A stretch of 64,000 bases of DNA, from positions 36,574 to 100,573 of the forward strand of contig CAVXVE010000030.1 in the NCBI GenBank assembly GCA_963764955.1. The letters run 5' to 3'. This document shows positions 1 through 8,839 of the stretch, piece after piece. The number at the start of each line of letters is the position of its first letter. Positions within the stretch are counted from its first letter, which is position 1. The position numbers were made by a program, and so were the translations under genes. The stretch is from Roseiarcus sp963764955 (GTDB lineage: Bacteria; Pseudomonadota; Alphaproteobacteria; Rhizobiales; Beijerinckiaceae). Below the pieces are notes generated by a model, which was not told where the DNA came from, searched no databases, and worked only from the letters and a program-made list of their open reading frames with translations.

Positions 1-1624
1 CGTGACGATGGCCGTGCATGACGACGATGCGCCTGGCATAGGGCTTGAGCACGCGCTCAAACCAGCTGCCGTTGATAAGCGCCGTGCCGATCCGCTCGGA
101 GAAGGCGGCGACGGGCATTGGATATTCGATCAGATGGTGATGCAGCGCGACGATCCATCGCGCTTTCGGATAATGGTCGAGCGCGGCGGTGAGCCGGCGG
201 GCCTGGCCGGCCGGAATCATTCCCAGCGCATTTGTGAACGAGAAATTCGTGTCCGCGTTCGAATTAAGAAGGACGACGCCAAGCCCGTTGTCTTCTCCCG
301 GCGGAAGAATGAGCGGGAACAATTCGTCCCAAAGCTGCGCTAGCCGGTTCGATAACCGTAAGCCGCCGCGGTCGGCGAAGGTCTCGATCGCCTGGCGTTC
401 GGGCGCAAGCGCCGCCGCAAGGGTCTGGCCGGGCTCGGCGGCGCCGTCGCTCATCACCCGCAGGCGATCGGCGCCAAAGGCTGCGATCGCGGACAAAGCG
501 CGCATCTTGCGCAAGGTCTTCGCCGGGCTGAACGGCAGATCGAGGCGCGCCGGGTTTGAGCGGTCGACGACATTGACGTCGTGATTGCCGGGCAGGATGA
601 GCGTACGGGCGGCCAGGCCGGGATGGTGCGCGACGATGTCGAAAAACTCGGCCCATTCGGACGATCGTCCGGCGTCGGTCATGTCGCCGGTGATGAGCAC
701 AAGATCGAGCGGCCGGACCGCGTGCTCTTCCTCTAGCCGCGCCATGACCTGCCTCAGCCGCTCGTTGCCGCGCGGGCCGGCCCGTCCGCTCTCGACGCGA
801 AAGCCATAGCGCTCGCCGACGATATGGATGTCGGAGAGATGCGCGACGCGCCAGACGCGACCGCCCGCGGGCGGGCCGTCGAACGCTTCGAGGTCGAGCG
901 GCTGGTCCATGCTCGCATCGGCGAAGCCCCAGACGAGCGACGCCGCCGCGAGATAGGCCGTCATGATGACGATTGCGTTGGCGAGGGTCGGCAGGATCAG
1001 GTGGTGCGGCGCCGCAAGGTCATGGCCCGATCCGATCCATCGCGTCCACGGCCAGACGGCGTAGGCGATGAGCGCCGCGACGACGACAAGCAGCATTCCG
1101 GCGCCGGCGCAGCTTAAGCCTCGCATGCGCGCAAGCTCCGCTCCGCCGTTCGGTCTTAGAGCCCGCTCCGCGAGATGGCGGATCGCCTCGCGGCAGAGCG
1201 CGTATCCCGGCTGGACCCCGAGCGCGTTGAGCGCCCAGAAGTTCTTCTCGGCCGCGCGAAACAAGGGGCGCCAGCCGAACCAGCCGGCAAGCGCCACACC
1301 CAGCAGCACCAGCGCGGCGCCAATTCCGGTCAATTCGAGGACCCGGACAAACACGTCGCCAACCCACGCGGTTACGATAAGCGGCGCTACCCCTAAGATT
1401 GCGGCTGGCAGCACGATCGAGGCGATCCAGGCGAGCGCGAGCTTCGGCAGGCTGATCTCGGCCAGAAGGCTGCCGGCGATCGCCAGAAGCGACTTCTGCT
1501 TCGGGCTCGAGGCGTCGTCCTCGGCGTCGCCGTCGCGCGGATCGAGGATCGGCCGTGCTGGATCCGGCGCGCGGCGCTCAAGCCCTGCTTGGGCGCTCGA
1601 GGAAATGACGTCGGGCGCTCGCAT
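1..1624 (-). CDS. Membrane-anchored metallophosphoesterase (C-terminus off the left edge)
   Basis: Reading the minus strand from an ATG at 1624 gives at least 541 codons. The first roughly 250 residues are hydrophobic, with about four membrane segments. A calcineurin-like phosphoesterase domain follows: SDIHI near residue 265, GDMTD near 311, GNHD near 348, ALHHHL near 495 and MHGHRH at the window edge, which are the metal-ligand blocks of the family. The active site probably faces the cytoplasm or is tethered to the membrane; the substrate is unknown. The start is the only in-frame ATG before the hydrophobic part; its ribosome site is weak. The stop lies outside the window. Confidence 0.8.
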   Translation of the reverse strand, partial: MRAPDVISSSAQAGLERRAPDPARPILDPRDGDAEDDASSPKQKSLLAIAGSLLAEISLPKLALAWIASIVLPAAILGVAPLIVTAWVGDVFVRVLELTGIGAALVLLGVALAGWFGWRPLFRAAEKNFWALNALGVQPGYALCREAIRHLAERALRPNGGAELARMRGLSCAGAGMLLVVVAALIAYAVWPWTRWIGSGHDLAAPHHLILPTLANAIVIMTAYLAAASLVWGFADASMDQPLDLEAFDGPPAGGRVWRVAHLSDIHIVGERYGFRVESGRAGPRGNERLRQVMARLEEEHAVRPLDLVLITGDMTDAGRSSEWAEFFDIVAHHPGLAARTLILPGNHDVNVVDRSNPARLDLPFSPAKTLRKMRALSAIAAFGADRLRVMSDGAAEPGQTLAAALAPERQAIETFADRGGLRLSNRLAQLWDELFPLILPPGEDNGLGVVLLNSNADTNFSFTNALGMIPAGQARRLTAALDHYPKARWIVALHHHLIEYPMPVAAFSERIGTALINGSWFERVLKPYARRIVVMHGHRH

Positions 1625-1762
1625 TGCGTTTGGCAACAAAATTTCCGGAGAGGTCGAGAGTCTCCTATCATGGCGCGCCTCCGCACGGTAGCGAGCCCCT
1701 CCCCCATTCATCTTGCGTTCAAGCGGTGCGTACACAATCGGCGCGTTCGGAGGATGCATCTC

Positions 1763-2257
1763 ATGTTTCGCAAGCTTGTCTTATCTCTCGCTGCGGTGGC
1801 CGGTATGGTCGCCCAGCTCGTCCTGCCAGCTGAGGCGGCGATGGACGTTGGCGCACTCGCGCCGCGAGCCGCGCTCGTCGAAAGCTCGCCCGTCGAACAG
1901 GCGCAGTTCGTCTGGGGCGGGAGGAATTACTGCTGGTACAATTCAGCCTGGCGAGGCCCGGGCTGGTACTGGTGCGGCTACGCATGGCGGCGCGGAATCG
2001 GCTGGGGCGGCGCCGCAGGCTGGCATAACTGGAACCACCGCACCGTGCACGTCAACCGGAACGTCCACGTCAATCGGAACGTCCATGTCAACCGAAACGT
2101 CCATGTCAACCGCACCGTCCACCACAGGCCGCCGGCTCACCGCCCCGGCCACGGTGGTGGCCATCGGCCCGGTGGAGGAGGTCATCGCGGCGGCGGCCAC
2201 GGCGGCGGCAATAGAGGTGGCGGCGGCCATCGGGCTGGTGGGGGCCATCGCCGCTGA
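1763..2257 (+). CDS. Secreted His/Asn/Gly-rich repeat protein
   Basis: A 164-residue protein begins with a clear signal peptide (MFRKLVLSLAAVAGM, cleaved near AEA). A Trp/Tyr/Cys-rich block (YCWYNSAWRGPGWYWCGY) follows, then four copies of VHVNRN, then a His-Gly-rich tail. I chose ATG 1763 because GGAGG at 1749-1753 is spaced correctly for it and would touch the earlier ATG at 1754. Similar small WYWCGY proteins with His/Gly tails occur in many Rhizobiales without known function. Metal binding through His is plausible but inferred. It stands alone, divergent from the phosphoesterase gene. Confidence 0.75.
   Translation: MFRKLVLSLAAVAGMVAQLVLPAEAAMDVGALAPRAALVESSPVEQAQFVWGGRNYCWYNSAWRGPGWYWCGYAWRRGIGWGGAAGWHNWNHRTVHVNRNVHVNRNVHVNRNVHVNRTVHHRPPAHRPGHGGGHRPGGGGHRGGGHGGGNRGGGGHRAGGGHRR
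2045..2116 (+). repeat. Four tandem 18-bp units coding VHVNRN
   Basis: Four consecutive 18-bp units start at 2045, 2063, 2081 and 2099. They differ by only a few third-position or single-base changes and each codes Val-His-Val-Asn-Arg-Asn/Thr. The unit length keeps the frame, so copy number can change without breaking the gene. Confidence 0.9.
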
Positions 2258-2536
2258 GCGGATCCAAAGCGGAAGGGTGTCGCGAGCGGATTTCATGATC
2301 GTTGCGCCCTCACTGCTCGCCCCATAAGCACGGCCGCGTTTGTCCGTGGGAGGATTCGCCGTGGCCTCGTGCAACCCTGATCCGTCCGTGCGGGTGAATC
2401 CGCGCGCTCGTTTCCGCATCGACTTTGGCGCTGCTCATGGCCGGCCGCAATCAGGAAGCCAAGACCGGCCGCCGCTGACAAGGCGTCCACCGCGACGGGC
2501 TACGGGAGAAGGAGGATCGCCACAGGGACACCATCC

Positions 2537-3430
2537 ATGAACACTCTCAAGCTCGGCGAGATCACGATCACCAGCCTGATCGAGCGCGACGGTCCCTGGC
2601 GCACGCCGGAGGTGATGTTCCCGGCCTATGATCCCGAGATTGGGCGTAGACATCTCGCGGAGCTTGATCCGATCGTCTTCGATTCCGCGAGCGGGAAGAT
2701 GGTGATCACCTACCAGACGTTCGTCGTGCGCACGCCGAGGCGCACGGTGCTCATCGACACCTGCACCGGCGAGGACAAGGGCTTTCCCGCCCCTTACGAC
2801 TTCCCCAAGCAGCCGTGGCTCGACAGTCTTCACGCCGCGGGCCTGCGCCTCGAGGACATCACGCATGTCTTCTGCACGCATCTCCATTTCGACCACACGG
2901 GCTGGAACACGAGGCTCCGCGACGGCCGGTGGGCGCCGACCTTCCCGAACGCGAAATACATCTTTCACAAAGGCGAATACGAGCGTTGGGAAGCGGTCAC
3001 CGCGCGTGGAGAACTGCCGCCCGGGCTCATGGCGGGAGCGTTGCCGGGGAATTCATGGAGCTACAATTGCCGGCCGGTGGTCGAGGCGGGTCAGGCCATC
3101 CTGGTCGACGACGCCTTTGAGCTCGACGACAACTTCACGCTGATCCCCACGCCCGGACACTCGCCCTGCCATTGCTGCGTCATGATCCGTTCGCAGGGCC
3201 AGGAGGCGGTCGTGACCGGCGATCTCATGCATCACGCGCTGCAATGCCGCGAGCCGGACTGGTCGACCATCTTCGACTTCGATCCCGCGCAGGCCGCGCA
3301 ATCGCGACGGCGCCTCTTAAGTCAGGTCGCCGACACGGGCGTCTTCGTGCTGCCGATCCACTTTCCCCGTCCGACGGTCGGCCGCGTCTCCGCGGATGGC
3401 GACCGCTTCCGCTACACGTTCGTGCGGTAG
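2537..3430 (+). CDS. MBL-fold metallohydrolase
   Basis: This 297-residue protein has the metallo-beta-lactamase fold signature THLHFDHTGWN (HxHxDH at 115-120), a further His in TPGHSPCH (about 208), Asp in TGDLMHH (about 229) and a late His in PIHFPRP (about 276). These are the ligands of a binuclear zinc site. It lacks a signal peptide, so it is cytoplasmic. The overall shape resembles lactonase-like members (AttM/AiiA relatives and many uncharacterised paralogues), so a quorum-quenching lactonase is possible but not shown. The start follows a purine-rich stretch; the next gene is convergent. Confidence 0.85.
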   Translation: MNTLKLGEITITSLIERDGPWRTPEVMFPAYDPEIGRRHLAELDPIVFDSASGKMVITYQTFVVRTPRRTVLIDTCTGEDKGFPAPYDFPKQPWLDSLHAAGLRLEDITHVFCTHLHFDHTGWNTRLRDGRWAPTFPNAKYIFHKGEYERWEAVTARGELPPGLMAGALPGNSWSYNCRPVVEAGQAILVDDAFELDDNFTLIPTPGHSPCHCCVMIRSQGQEAVVTGDLMHHALQCREPDWSTIFDFDPAQAAQSRRRLLSQVADTGVFVLPIHFPRPTVGRVSADGDRFRYTFVR

Positions 3431-3436
3431 CGCGAA

Positions 3437-3471
3437 CCCTCACCCCAACCGCTCTTCCGTAGGAGAGGGGA
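3437..3471. repeat. Degenerate REP-like hairpin between convergent genes
   Basis: A C-rich arm (CCCTCACCCCAACC) and a hairpin formed by CTCTTCC, GTA and GGAGAG lie between the ends of the MBL gene and the permease gene. This resembles the widespread CCCTCACCCC...GGAGAGGG extragenic palindromes of Proteobacteria. It may help end transcription from both sides. Only one copy is visible here. Confidence 0.4.
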
Positions 3472-3474
3472 CGA

Positions 3475-4923
3475 TCAAAAATATCCAACCGTGCTGCCAA
3501 GGATGATCACCACGGCGAGCGCGAGCAGACCGCCGACGATCGACACCATGACGATGTCGAGATAGCTCTCGCGATGGGTGGAGTTGCAGACCGCAAGCAG
3601 CGTCACCACGGCGCCATTGTGCGGCAGGCTGTCCAGCGTGCCCGCGCCGATGACAGCGACGCGATGCAGAAGCCCGGGATCAATCCCCTGCTCATGCGCA
3701 ATCTTGAGATAAGTCGCGCCCAAAGCGTCGAGCGCGATCGTCAAGCCGCCCGAGGCCGAACCGGTCAACGAGGCCAGCACGTTGGTGGCGACCGCCAGGG
3801 ACACCAGCGGCCCGCCTTCGATGCCGAGCACCCAGTCGCGCACCAGGCCAAACGCCGGAAGCGCGGCGACGACTGAGCCGAAGCCGACGAAACTCGCGAC
3901 GCTGAGCACCGGCAAGACGGAGGCGTTGGCGCCCGCGTCCATGCTGTCGCGCAAAGCCGGCAGGCGCCGGTAATTGATGGCTATGAGAACAACGATCGCG
4001 ACAAAAAGCGCGGCCACCACCGCCCACACGCCGCCGACCGCTGAAAGCGAGGTCGAGCCCCATTCCTTCTGCGCGAGAAACGATGCGTCCGTGCGCGGCA
4101 GGACGAAAAGCGACATCAGGAGATTGACCGCGACGACGACGACGAGAGGCAAGGCCGCGAGCACAATCGGAGGGCCGTCGTCGCTCGGCGCCCCGTGGAT
4201 CGCCTCCGGGGGATCGAATGTGCTGGCCGTGGTGGCGCGCTCGCGCACGAGGAGATCCTCGGCCGCGTCCGTTTGGGGGACCTCCTCGCCATAGCCCTCG
4301 CCCTTGGCGCGCGCGTTTTTTTCGGCGCGCCCAAGCCACCACATGCCGAAGCCGAACATGACGAGGGCGGCGATGATTCCGAGCCCGGGCGCGGCGAATG
4401 GCGTGGTGCCGAAGAAGGGCATCGGGATCGCGTTCTGAATGGCGGGCGTTCCGGGCAGAGCCGACATGGTGAAGGTCGTCGTGCCGAGCGCGATCGCCGC
4501 CGGCATCAGCCGCCTCGGGATCGCCGCCGCGCGGAACAACTGATGCGCCATCGGCGCAAGCACGAAGAAGGCGACGAACAGGCTGACCCCGCCGTAGGTG
4601 ACGATCGCGCCGGCGAGCACGACGGCGAGCACCGAGCGCTGCGGCCCGAGCCGCCCGGTCATATATTTGGCGATCGTGGTCACCGAGCCCGAATCCTCCA
4701 TGAGCTTGCCGAACAGGGCGCCAAGAAGAAAAATCGGGAAGAACTGCATGACGAATTGCGCCGCGCTGCCCATGAAGGTCTGGGTCCAGTGCGCAAGCAG
4801 CGGCTCGCCGGCGAGTGCGGCCGCAAGGATCGCGGCGCCCGGCGCAAGCAGAAGTATGCTCCAGCCCCGGTAAGCGAGCCAGATGAGAAGCCCGAGGGCG
4901 ATCAGAATGCCGAGAAGCCCCAT
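3475..4923 (-). CDS. GntP-family permease
   Basis: The 482-residue integral membrane protein has about 12-14 hydrophobic segments and is the right length for the GntP family of gluconate/organic-acid proton symporters. FFPIFLLGALFGKLMEDSG, GGVSLFVAFFVLAPMA and the late TLDSLPHNGAVVTLLAVC fit that family. A charged loop near the middle (about 225-270) separates two halves. I chose ATG 4923 (MGLLGILIALG), preceded by GGAGGGAG, because the longer reading lies inside the patatin gene. The start overlaps the patatin stop by 22 bases, so the two are probably co-transcribed. Substrate is unknown. Confidence 0.85.
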   Translation of the reverse strand: MGLLGILIALGLLIWLAYRGWSILLLAPGAAILAAALAGEPLLAHWTQTFMGSAAQFVMQFFPIFLLGALFGKLMEDSGSVTTIAKYMTGRLGPQRSVLAVVLAGAIVTYGGVSLFVAFFVLAPMAHQLFRAAAIPRRLMPAAIALGTTTFTMSALPGTPAIQNAIPMPFFGTTPFAAPGLGIIAALVMFGFGMWWLGRAEKNARAKGEGYGEEVPQTDAAEDLLVRERATTASTFDPPEAIHGAPSDDGPPIVLAALPLVVVVAVNLLMSLFVLPRTDASFLAQKEWGSTSLSAVGGVWAVVAALFVAIVVLIAINYRRLPALRDSMDAGANASVLPVLSVASFVGFGSVVAALPAFGLVRDWVLGIEGGPLVSLAVATNVLASLTGSASGGLTIALDALGATYLKIAHEQGIDPGLLHRVAVIGAGTLDSLPHNGAVVTLLAVCNSTHRESYLDIVMVSIVGGLLALAVVIILGSTVGYF

Positions 4924-5972
4924 GCCCTCAGACTCCCTCCAGCAGAACGTCGATATCGAGAGTTCGAGCGTTTTCCCAGATCCATCGCGTGCGCGTCGAG
5001 AAACGCTTGCGCGGCCTTCCTCCCCTCGTCGCGCAGGAACGAGAAGAACGGCCATTCCGCATTGAGCTTGGACGACGCGCCGAGCTCCGCCATGATGGCG
5101 TTCTTGACATAATGGATGCGCATCTCAGCCCAGAGCTTGCCCTCGCCGTCGCCGGGATCGGCGACCTTGCGCAGGAGCGCCATCATCCTCAGTTCCTTGA
5201 GCGTGACGGCGTTGAACGACACTTCGTTGAGCCGGTTCAAAATATCGCTCGCGCTGCGCGGCACGCCCTTGCGCTCGATCGGGTTGATCGGCACGAGAAT
5301 GGTGTCGTGTGACTTGCACTCGCGCACCAGCGTGGTCAGCGTCGGATTGCCGGAATAGCCGCCATCCCAATACGCCTCGCCGTCGATCTCGATCGCCTGG
5401 AACATCGTCGGCAGGCAGGCCGAGGCGAGCAGGACGTCGGGCGTCACCTCGGCGTTCTTGAACACCTTACCGCGTCCGGTGCGCACGTTGGTCGCGGTGA
5501 TGAAGAGATGGATCGGCGACTGCGCCAGGACCTCGAAATCGATCAACTCGGCAAGGATTTCGCGCAACGGATTCTTGCCCAGAGGATTGACGTCATAGGG
5601 CGAGACCAGCCGCGACATGAGGTCCATCGCGACATACATGGGCGACGAATCGAGCGTCCAGCGCCCGAGCAGCACGTCGAGCGGCCCGCGCCGGAACGGA
5701 CTGAAGCGGGCGGCGTCCGACACGCGCCGCCAGAATGCGCCAAGCGCCTCGCGCGCGCCCGCCGTCCCGCCAGTCTGGTGGCCGTAGACCAGCACCGCGG
5801 CGTTCATCGCGCCGGCGGAGGTGCCGGAAATGCCGTCGATCTCGAGCCAGGGCTCCTCCAAAAGGCGGTCGAGCACCCCCCAGGTGAAGGCGCCGTGGGA
5901 GCCCCCGCCCTGGAGGGCGAGATCGACGAGGACGGGACTGCGGTCAATCGGCTTGGTTGCTGGCGTCGACAT
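4902..5972 (-). CDS. Patatin-like phospholipase
   Basis: A 356-residue patatin-domain acyl hydrolase. The glycine-rich oxyanion loop LALQGGGSHGAF lies near residues 18-29, the nucleophile elbow GTSAG at about 49-53, and the catalytic-dyad Asp in DGGYSGNPT near 210. There is no signal peptide, so a cytoplasmic or peripheral membrane role on lipids is expected. The C-terminal residues overlap the GntP permease start, and the downstream position suggests one transcript. A link between lipid hydrolysis and organic-acid uptake is only suggested by position. Confidence 0.88.
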   Translation of the reverse strand: MSTPATKPIDRSPVLVDLALQGGGSHGAFTWGVLDRLLEEPWLEIDGISGTSAGAMNAAVLVYGHQTGGTAGAREALGAFWRRVSDAARFSPFRRGPLDVLLGRWTLDSSPMYVAMDLMSRLVSPYDVNPLGKNPLREILAELIDFEVLAQSPIHLFITATNVRTGRGKVFKNAEVTPDVLLASACLPTMFQAIEIDGEAYWDGGYSGNPTLTTLVRECKSHDTILVPINPIERKGVPRSASDILNRLNEVSFNAVTLKELRMMALLRKVADPGDGEGKLWAEMRIHYVKNAIMAELGASSKLNAEWPFFSFLRDEGRKAAQAFLDAHAMDLGKRSNSRYRRSAGGSLRAWGFSAF

Positions 5973-6225
5973 GGCGCTCCTTCGAACGACTCGCGTTACA
6001 GGCTTATCGCCCGGCTCATGGGATTCTGACTTCGGGGCGAAGGATCAAGCGCCGCGCGGCGGCACAATCGCGACCCGCGCGTCACAATCAAGGGATCAAA
6101 TTCGTTCTTGATTTCGCTCGCGTCGAGAATTTCGAAGCGCCAAACCAGACGCCGCGTTATTGAGGATGGACTTGGGGCCGCCAAAGCCTAAAGAGATTTG
6201 GGCTGCGTGACAAATTGGGCTGAGG

Positions 6226-6789
6226 ATGACCGAACCGACAGAGTTTCCGGAACCGGAACCTGAACCTGCTTCAGAACAGTTCCTTTCGTGGAGCACCGTT
6301 TTCCATAACCTGCCTTATATCGCTGCGCTGGCGCTTTCCATATTTGGCGTGGCCTATAGCAACTTCTCCGGCCACACGATCAACGGCTATTGGGAGTTCC
6401 TGGCGATTGCAATCGGGCTTGTCTGCGTCATCACCGCATGGCCGAACGCCCCTGATCGTCAGTCGCGGTTCAGGCTGATCTGGACGCAAGCGGCGCACTG
6501 GATCACGATCCTGGTGGCGATGAACCTTTTGCTCCTCCAAGGTTTTCAGCTCGTCTTGACCGTCCAGGCGGCGGGCCTCGTGCTCTTGTTGTTGCTCGGC
6601 GTCGGCGCCTTCCTCGCCGGCCTCCATCTGATGTCGCTCCGGATCTGCTTTCTGGGCTTCGCCATGGCGATGGCGATTCCAGCCATGACCTGGCTCAAAC
6701 AGGCCTCCCTGTTGCTGGCGTTGGCCGGCGTCGCGATCGTGGGTCTCGCCGTCGCCTTCTGGCCGCGCGGCAGGAAGGCCGCGGACTGA
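6226..6789 (+). CDS. Integral membrane protein of unknown function
   Basis: The 187-residue protein has a short acidic Pro/Glu N-terminus (TEFPEPEPEPASE) followed by about five to six hydrophobic segments and a basic C-terminal tail (WPRGRKAAD). The upstream region is relatively AT-rich, and ATG 6226 follows a GAGG-containing stretch. I recognise no family motif. It stands alone between the patatin gene and a small secreted protein gene. Confidence 0.7.
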   Translation: MTEPTEFPEPEPEPASEQFLSWSTVFHNLPYIAALALSIFGVAYSNFSGHTINGYWEFLAIAIGLVCVITAWPNAPDRQSRFRLIWTQAAHWITILVAMNLLLLQGFQLVLTVQAAGLVLLLLLGVGAFLAGLHLMSLRICFLGFAMAMAIPAMTWLKQASLLLALAGVAIVGLAVAFWPRGRKAAD

Positions 6790-7096
6790 CGGCTTGGCGC
6801 CTCAAAGGCTCGCGTAGCCCGCCGCCGCGAGGGCCAGACGACCATGAGCAGCGCAAGAGGCGCTGCGCCCTTAAGCCCGGATTGCGCCGGGCGCAGAGAC
6901 GGATGGCGACAGGATGCGAAGGAAATAGGATGGATCAGGCCGACCTTAACCGGCCTTGCCGGCTAGGCGTTGAGCCCGCCAAGCCGTTCATCAAGGACCA
7001 AAGCCGACGGAACTCGATTGGGGGTCGGAAGGGGGCCGCGACAATCGGCCCCCCAGCCATTACGTCCGCGCCCGCCTCGGGCGCGGCTTTGACCAA

Positions 7097-7336
7097 TCAG
7101 CTCTTCGGAGCCGCGGTAGCGGCGGGCGCAGGTTGACCGGTGCGGCGCGTGTGCCGTCGCTGATGGCGAGTGGTGCGTCGTCCTGACCGCCGTTGCATCC
7201 CGTGTGTCCCGGTGGCCTTAGCGGGCGCGGCGGCGGGAGCGGGAGCGGCCTGGGCGACCTGCTCTTGGGCCACTGCGGCCATGGGCGCGAGGGCGATGAG
7301 GGCGCCAAGGCCCATGGCGACATATTTGTTGATCAT
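7097..7336 (-). CDS. Small secreted Ala/Pro/Arg-rich protein
   Basis: A 79-residue protein with a signal peptide (MINKYVAMGLGALIALAPMAAVAQ). An Ala/Pro linker and a basic Arg/His stretch follow (RRSGRRTTRHQRRHTRR). The start at 7336 has AGAGGAA at good spacing; the longer frame upstream has no support. Such short basic periplasmic proteins are common in Rhizobiales and have no assigned role. Confidence 0.6.
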   Translation of the reverse strand: MINKYVAMGLGALIALAPMAAVAQEQVAQAAPAPAAAPAKATGTHGMQRRSGRRTTRHQRRHTRRTGQPAPAATAAPKS

Positions 7337-7932
7337 TGCAGTTCCTCTTGAAGCGAGTCTTCCGACTCTTGTTTCTCGAACGGTCTCTGTCTGCGCTCCC
7401 CATGCTGAATTGGAGATGAATATCGACTTTACCGTCGACAGTCGGCGTCCAATATTGTCGCAGCAGCGCCAGCGCCGAATGCGCTTGCTCGAAGACAATT
7501 GCATCGACCGCTGTCAAACGATCGTAGCGAGCGGCCCGCCTTGAGCCGCCCGCCAAGGCCAAGCAGATTGAAGACTGCTCAGACAAGCTGCGGTTACTGA
7601 CCTCTTCATGGAAACCTCCCGGAGTATTCGAGAAGCTTGACAAAGATCGTCTTCCTCGGATCCAAGATCACCGTGATCGTCTTAGTGAATCAGCCGGAAC
7701 TTTAGATTTACATCGGTAGATTCCGCGCCAGCGCCCTACAGTTTGTGAACAGTGTTAGCGGGTTCGCCTCCACATTTCTGTCAGTTGCCGCGGCTCGCGC
7801 GCGGCGGCTACGTCCATTGTCGAACTGCCTTTCTGTCTTCCGCGATTGATTTGTTCTCCGGGAGAGCCCCAGGCGGACGGGAGGAGCGCTCCGAGGACGG
7901 GAAGCGACCACGACTGCCGCCGGAGACGACCA
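7337..7932. other. Intergenic region, no convincing gene
   Basis: Nearly 600 bases of lower GC content lie between two divergent genes. A minus-strand open frame crosses part of it (about 7350-7643) but has no family resemblance and runs into the small secreted-protein gene in another frame, so I do not call it. Promoters for the secreted protein and the response regulator must lie here. Confidence 0.5.
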
Positions 7933-8685
7933 TTGATCAACGAGACGAGCAAGCCCGTCGCCTGTGCGACTGTTGTCTCCGGGCCACGCATCCTCGTCGT
8001 CGAGGACGAGATCGATGTGGCTTTGCTGCTCAGCTATAACCTGGAGGCCGAAGGCTACGTCGTAGAAAGCGTGGCGCGCGGCGACGAGGCGGAGCTGCGC
8101 CTGGCCGAAAATGCGCCCGACCTTCTGATCCTCGATTGGATGCTGCCGGGCGTATCGGGCATCGAGATTTGCCGACGCTTGCGGGCGCGCGAGGCGACGC
8201 GCACTTTGCCGATCATCATCGTCACCGCACGGCGGGAAGAGTCGGAGCGGGTGCGCGGTCTCGCGGTCGGCGCGGATGATTACGTCGTCAAGCCGTTCTC
8301 GGTGATCGAATTGATGGCCCGCGTGCACGCGCTGCTCCGGCGCAGCCGGCCGGAACGGATCGCCGAACGACTTTACGTCGGAGACCTCGATCTTGATCGG
8401 CTAACTCGGCGCGTCCGGCGCGGCGATCGCGACGTCCGCCTCGGGCCGACCGATTTTCGGCTGCTCGAATATCTGCTCGAAAGGCCGGGACGGGTGTTCT
8501 CCCGGGCGCAACTGCTCGACCTTGTCTGGGGGCGATCGGCGGAGGTCGACGAACGCACGGTCGATGTGCATATCGGACGCTTGCGCAGGCGGCTGTCGAA
8601 GGGGAAGGAAAGGGATCCAATTCGGACCGTGCGCGGCGCCGGCTACGCCATCGATGACAGTTTCGGCAGAAGCGACTGGCGCTGA
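7933..8685 (+). CDS. phoB: PhoB-like OmpR-family response regulator
   Basis: An OmpR/PhoB-type regulator of about 250 residues. The receiver domain starts at ILVVEDE, with the phosphoacceptor Asp in LILDWMLPG (about residue 68) and the conserved Lys in YVVKPFS. The C-terminal winged helix has RLLEYLLERPGRVFSR and DERTVDVHIGRLRR, close to alphaproteobacterial PhoB throughout. I placed the start at TTG 7933, behind GGAGA, because no ATG or GTG lies closer to the domain in a good context; upstream frame residues look non-coding. No PhoR kinase or pst/phoU genes are adjacent, so this may be a second copy or an orphan. The symbol reflects sequence type only. Confidence 0.75.
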   Translation: MINETSKPVACATVVSGPRILVVEDEIDVALLLSYNLEAEGYVVESVARGDEAELRLAENAPDLLILDWMLPGVSGIEICRRLRAREATRTLPIIIVTARREESERVRGLAVGADDYVVKPFSVIELMARVHALLRRSRPERIAERLYVGDLDLDRLTRRVRRGDRDVRLGPTDFRLLEYLLERPGRVFSRAQLLDLVWGRSAEVDERTVDVHIGRLRRRLSKGKERDPIRTVRGAGYAIDDSFGRSDWR

Positions 8686-8839
8686 CGCAGGCACGCGTTC
8701 AGTCTGCCCCCGTTGTCGCGGAAACGCTTGCCGCAGATCGTTTTCGCCGATGACGGTGCTTATTTGCGTTGTCGATGTTAAACTCGCAACCGCCGGAGGA
8801 GAGCGCTAGCGCCTCTGGGAACCAGTCTCAAGAACACGC

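Noticed and set aside
7350..7643. Minus-strand frame with RLTAVDAIVFEQAHSALALL
   Set aside because: Short protein-like stretch, but it overlaps the secreted-protein gene in another frame and has no recognisable domain.
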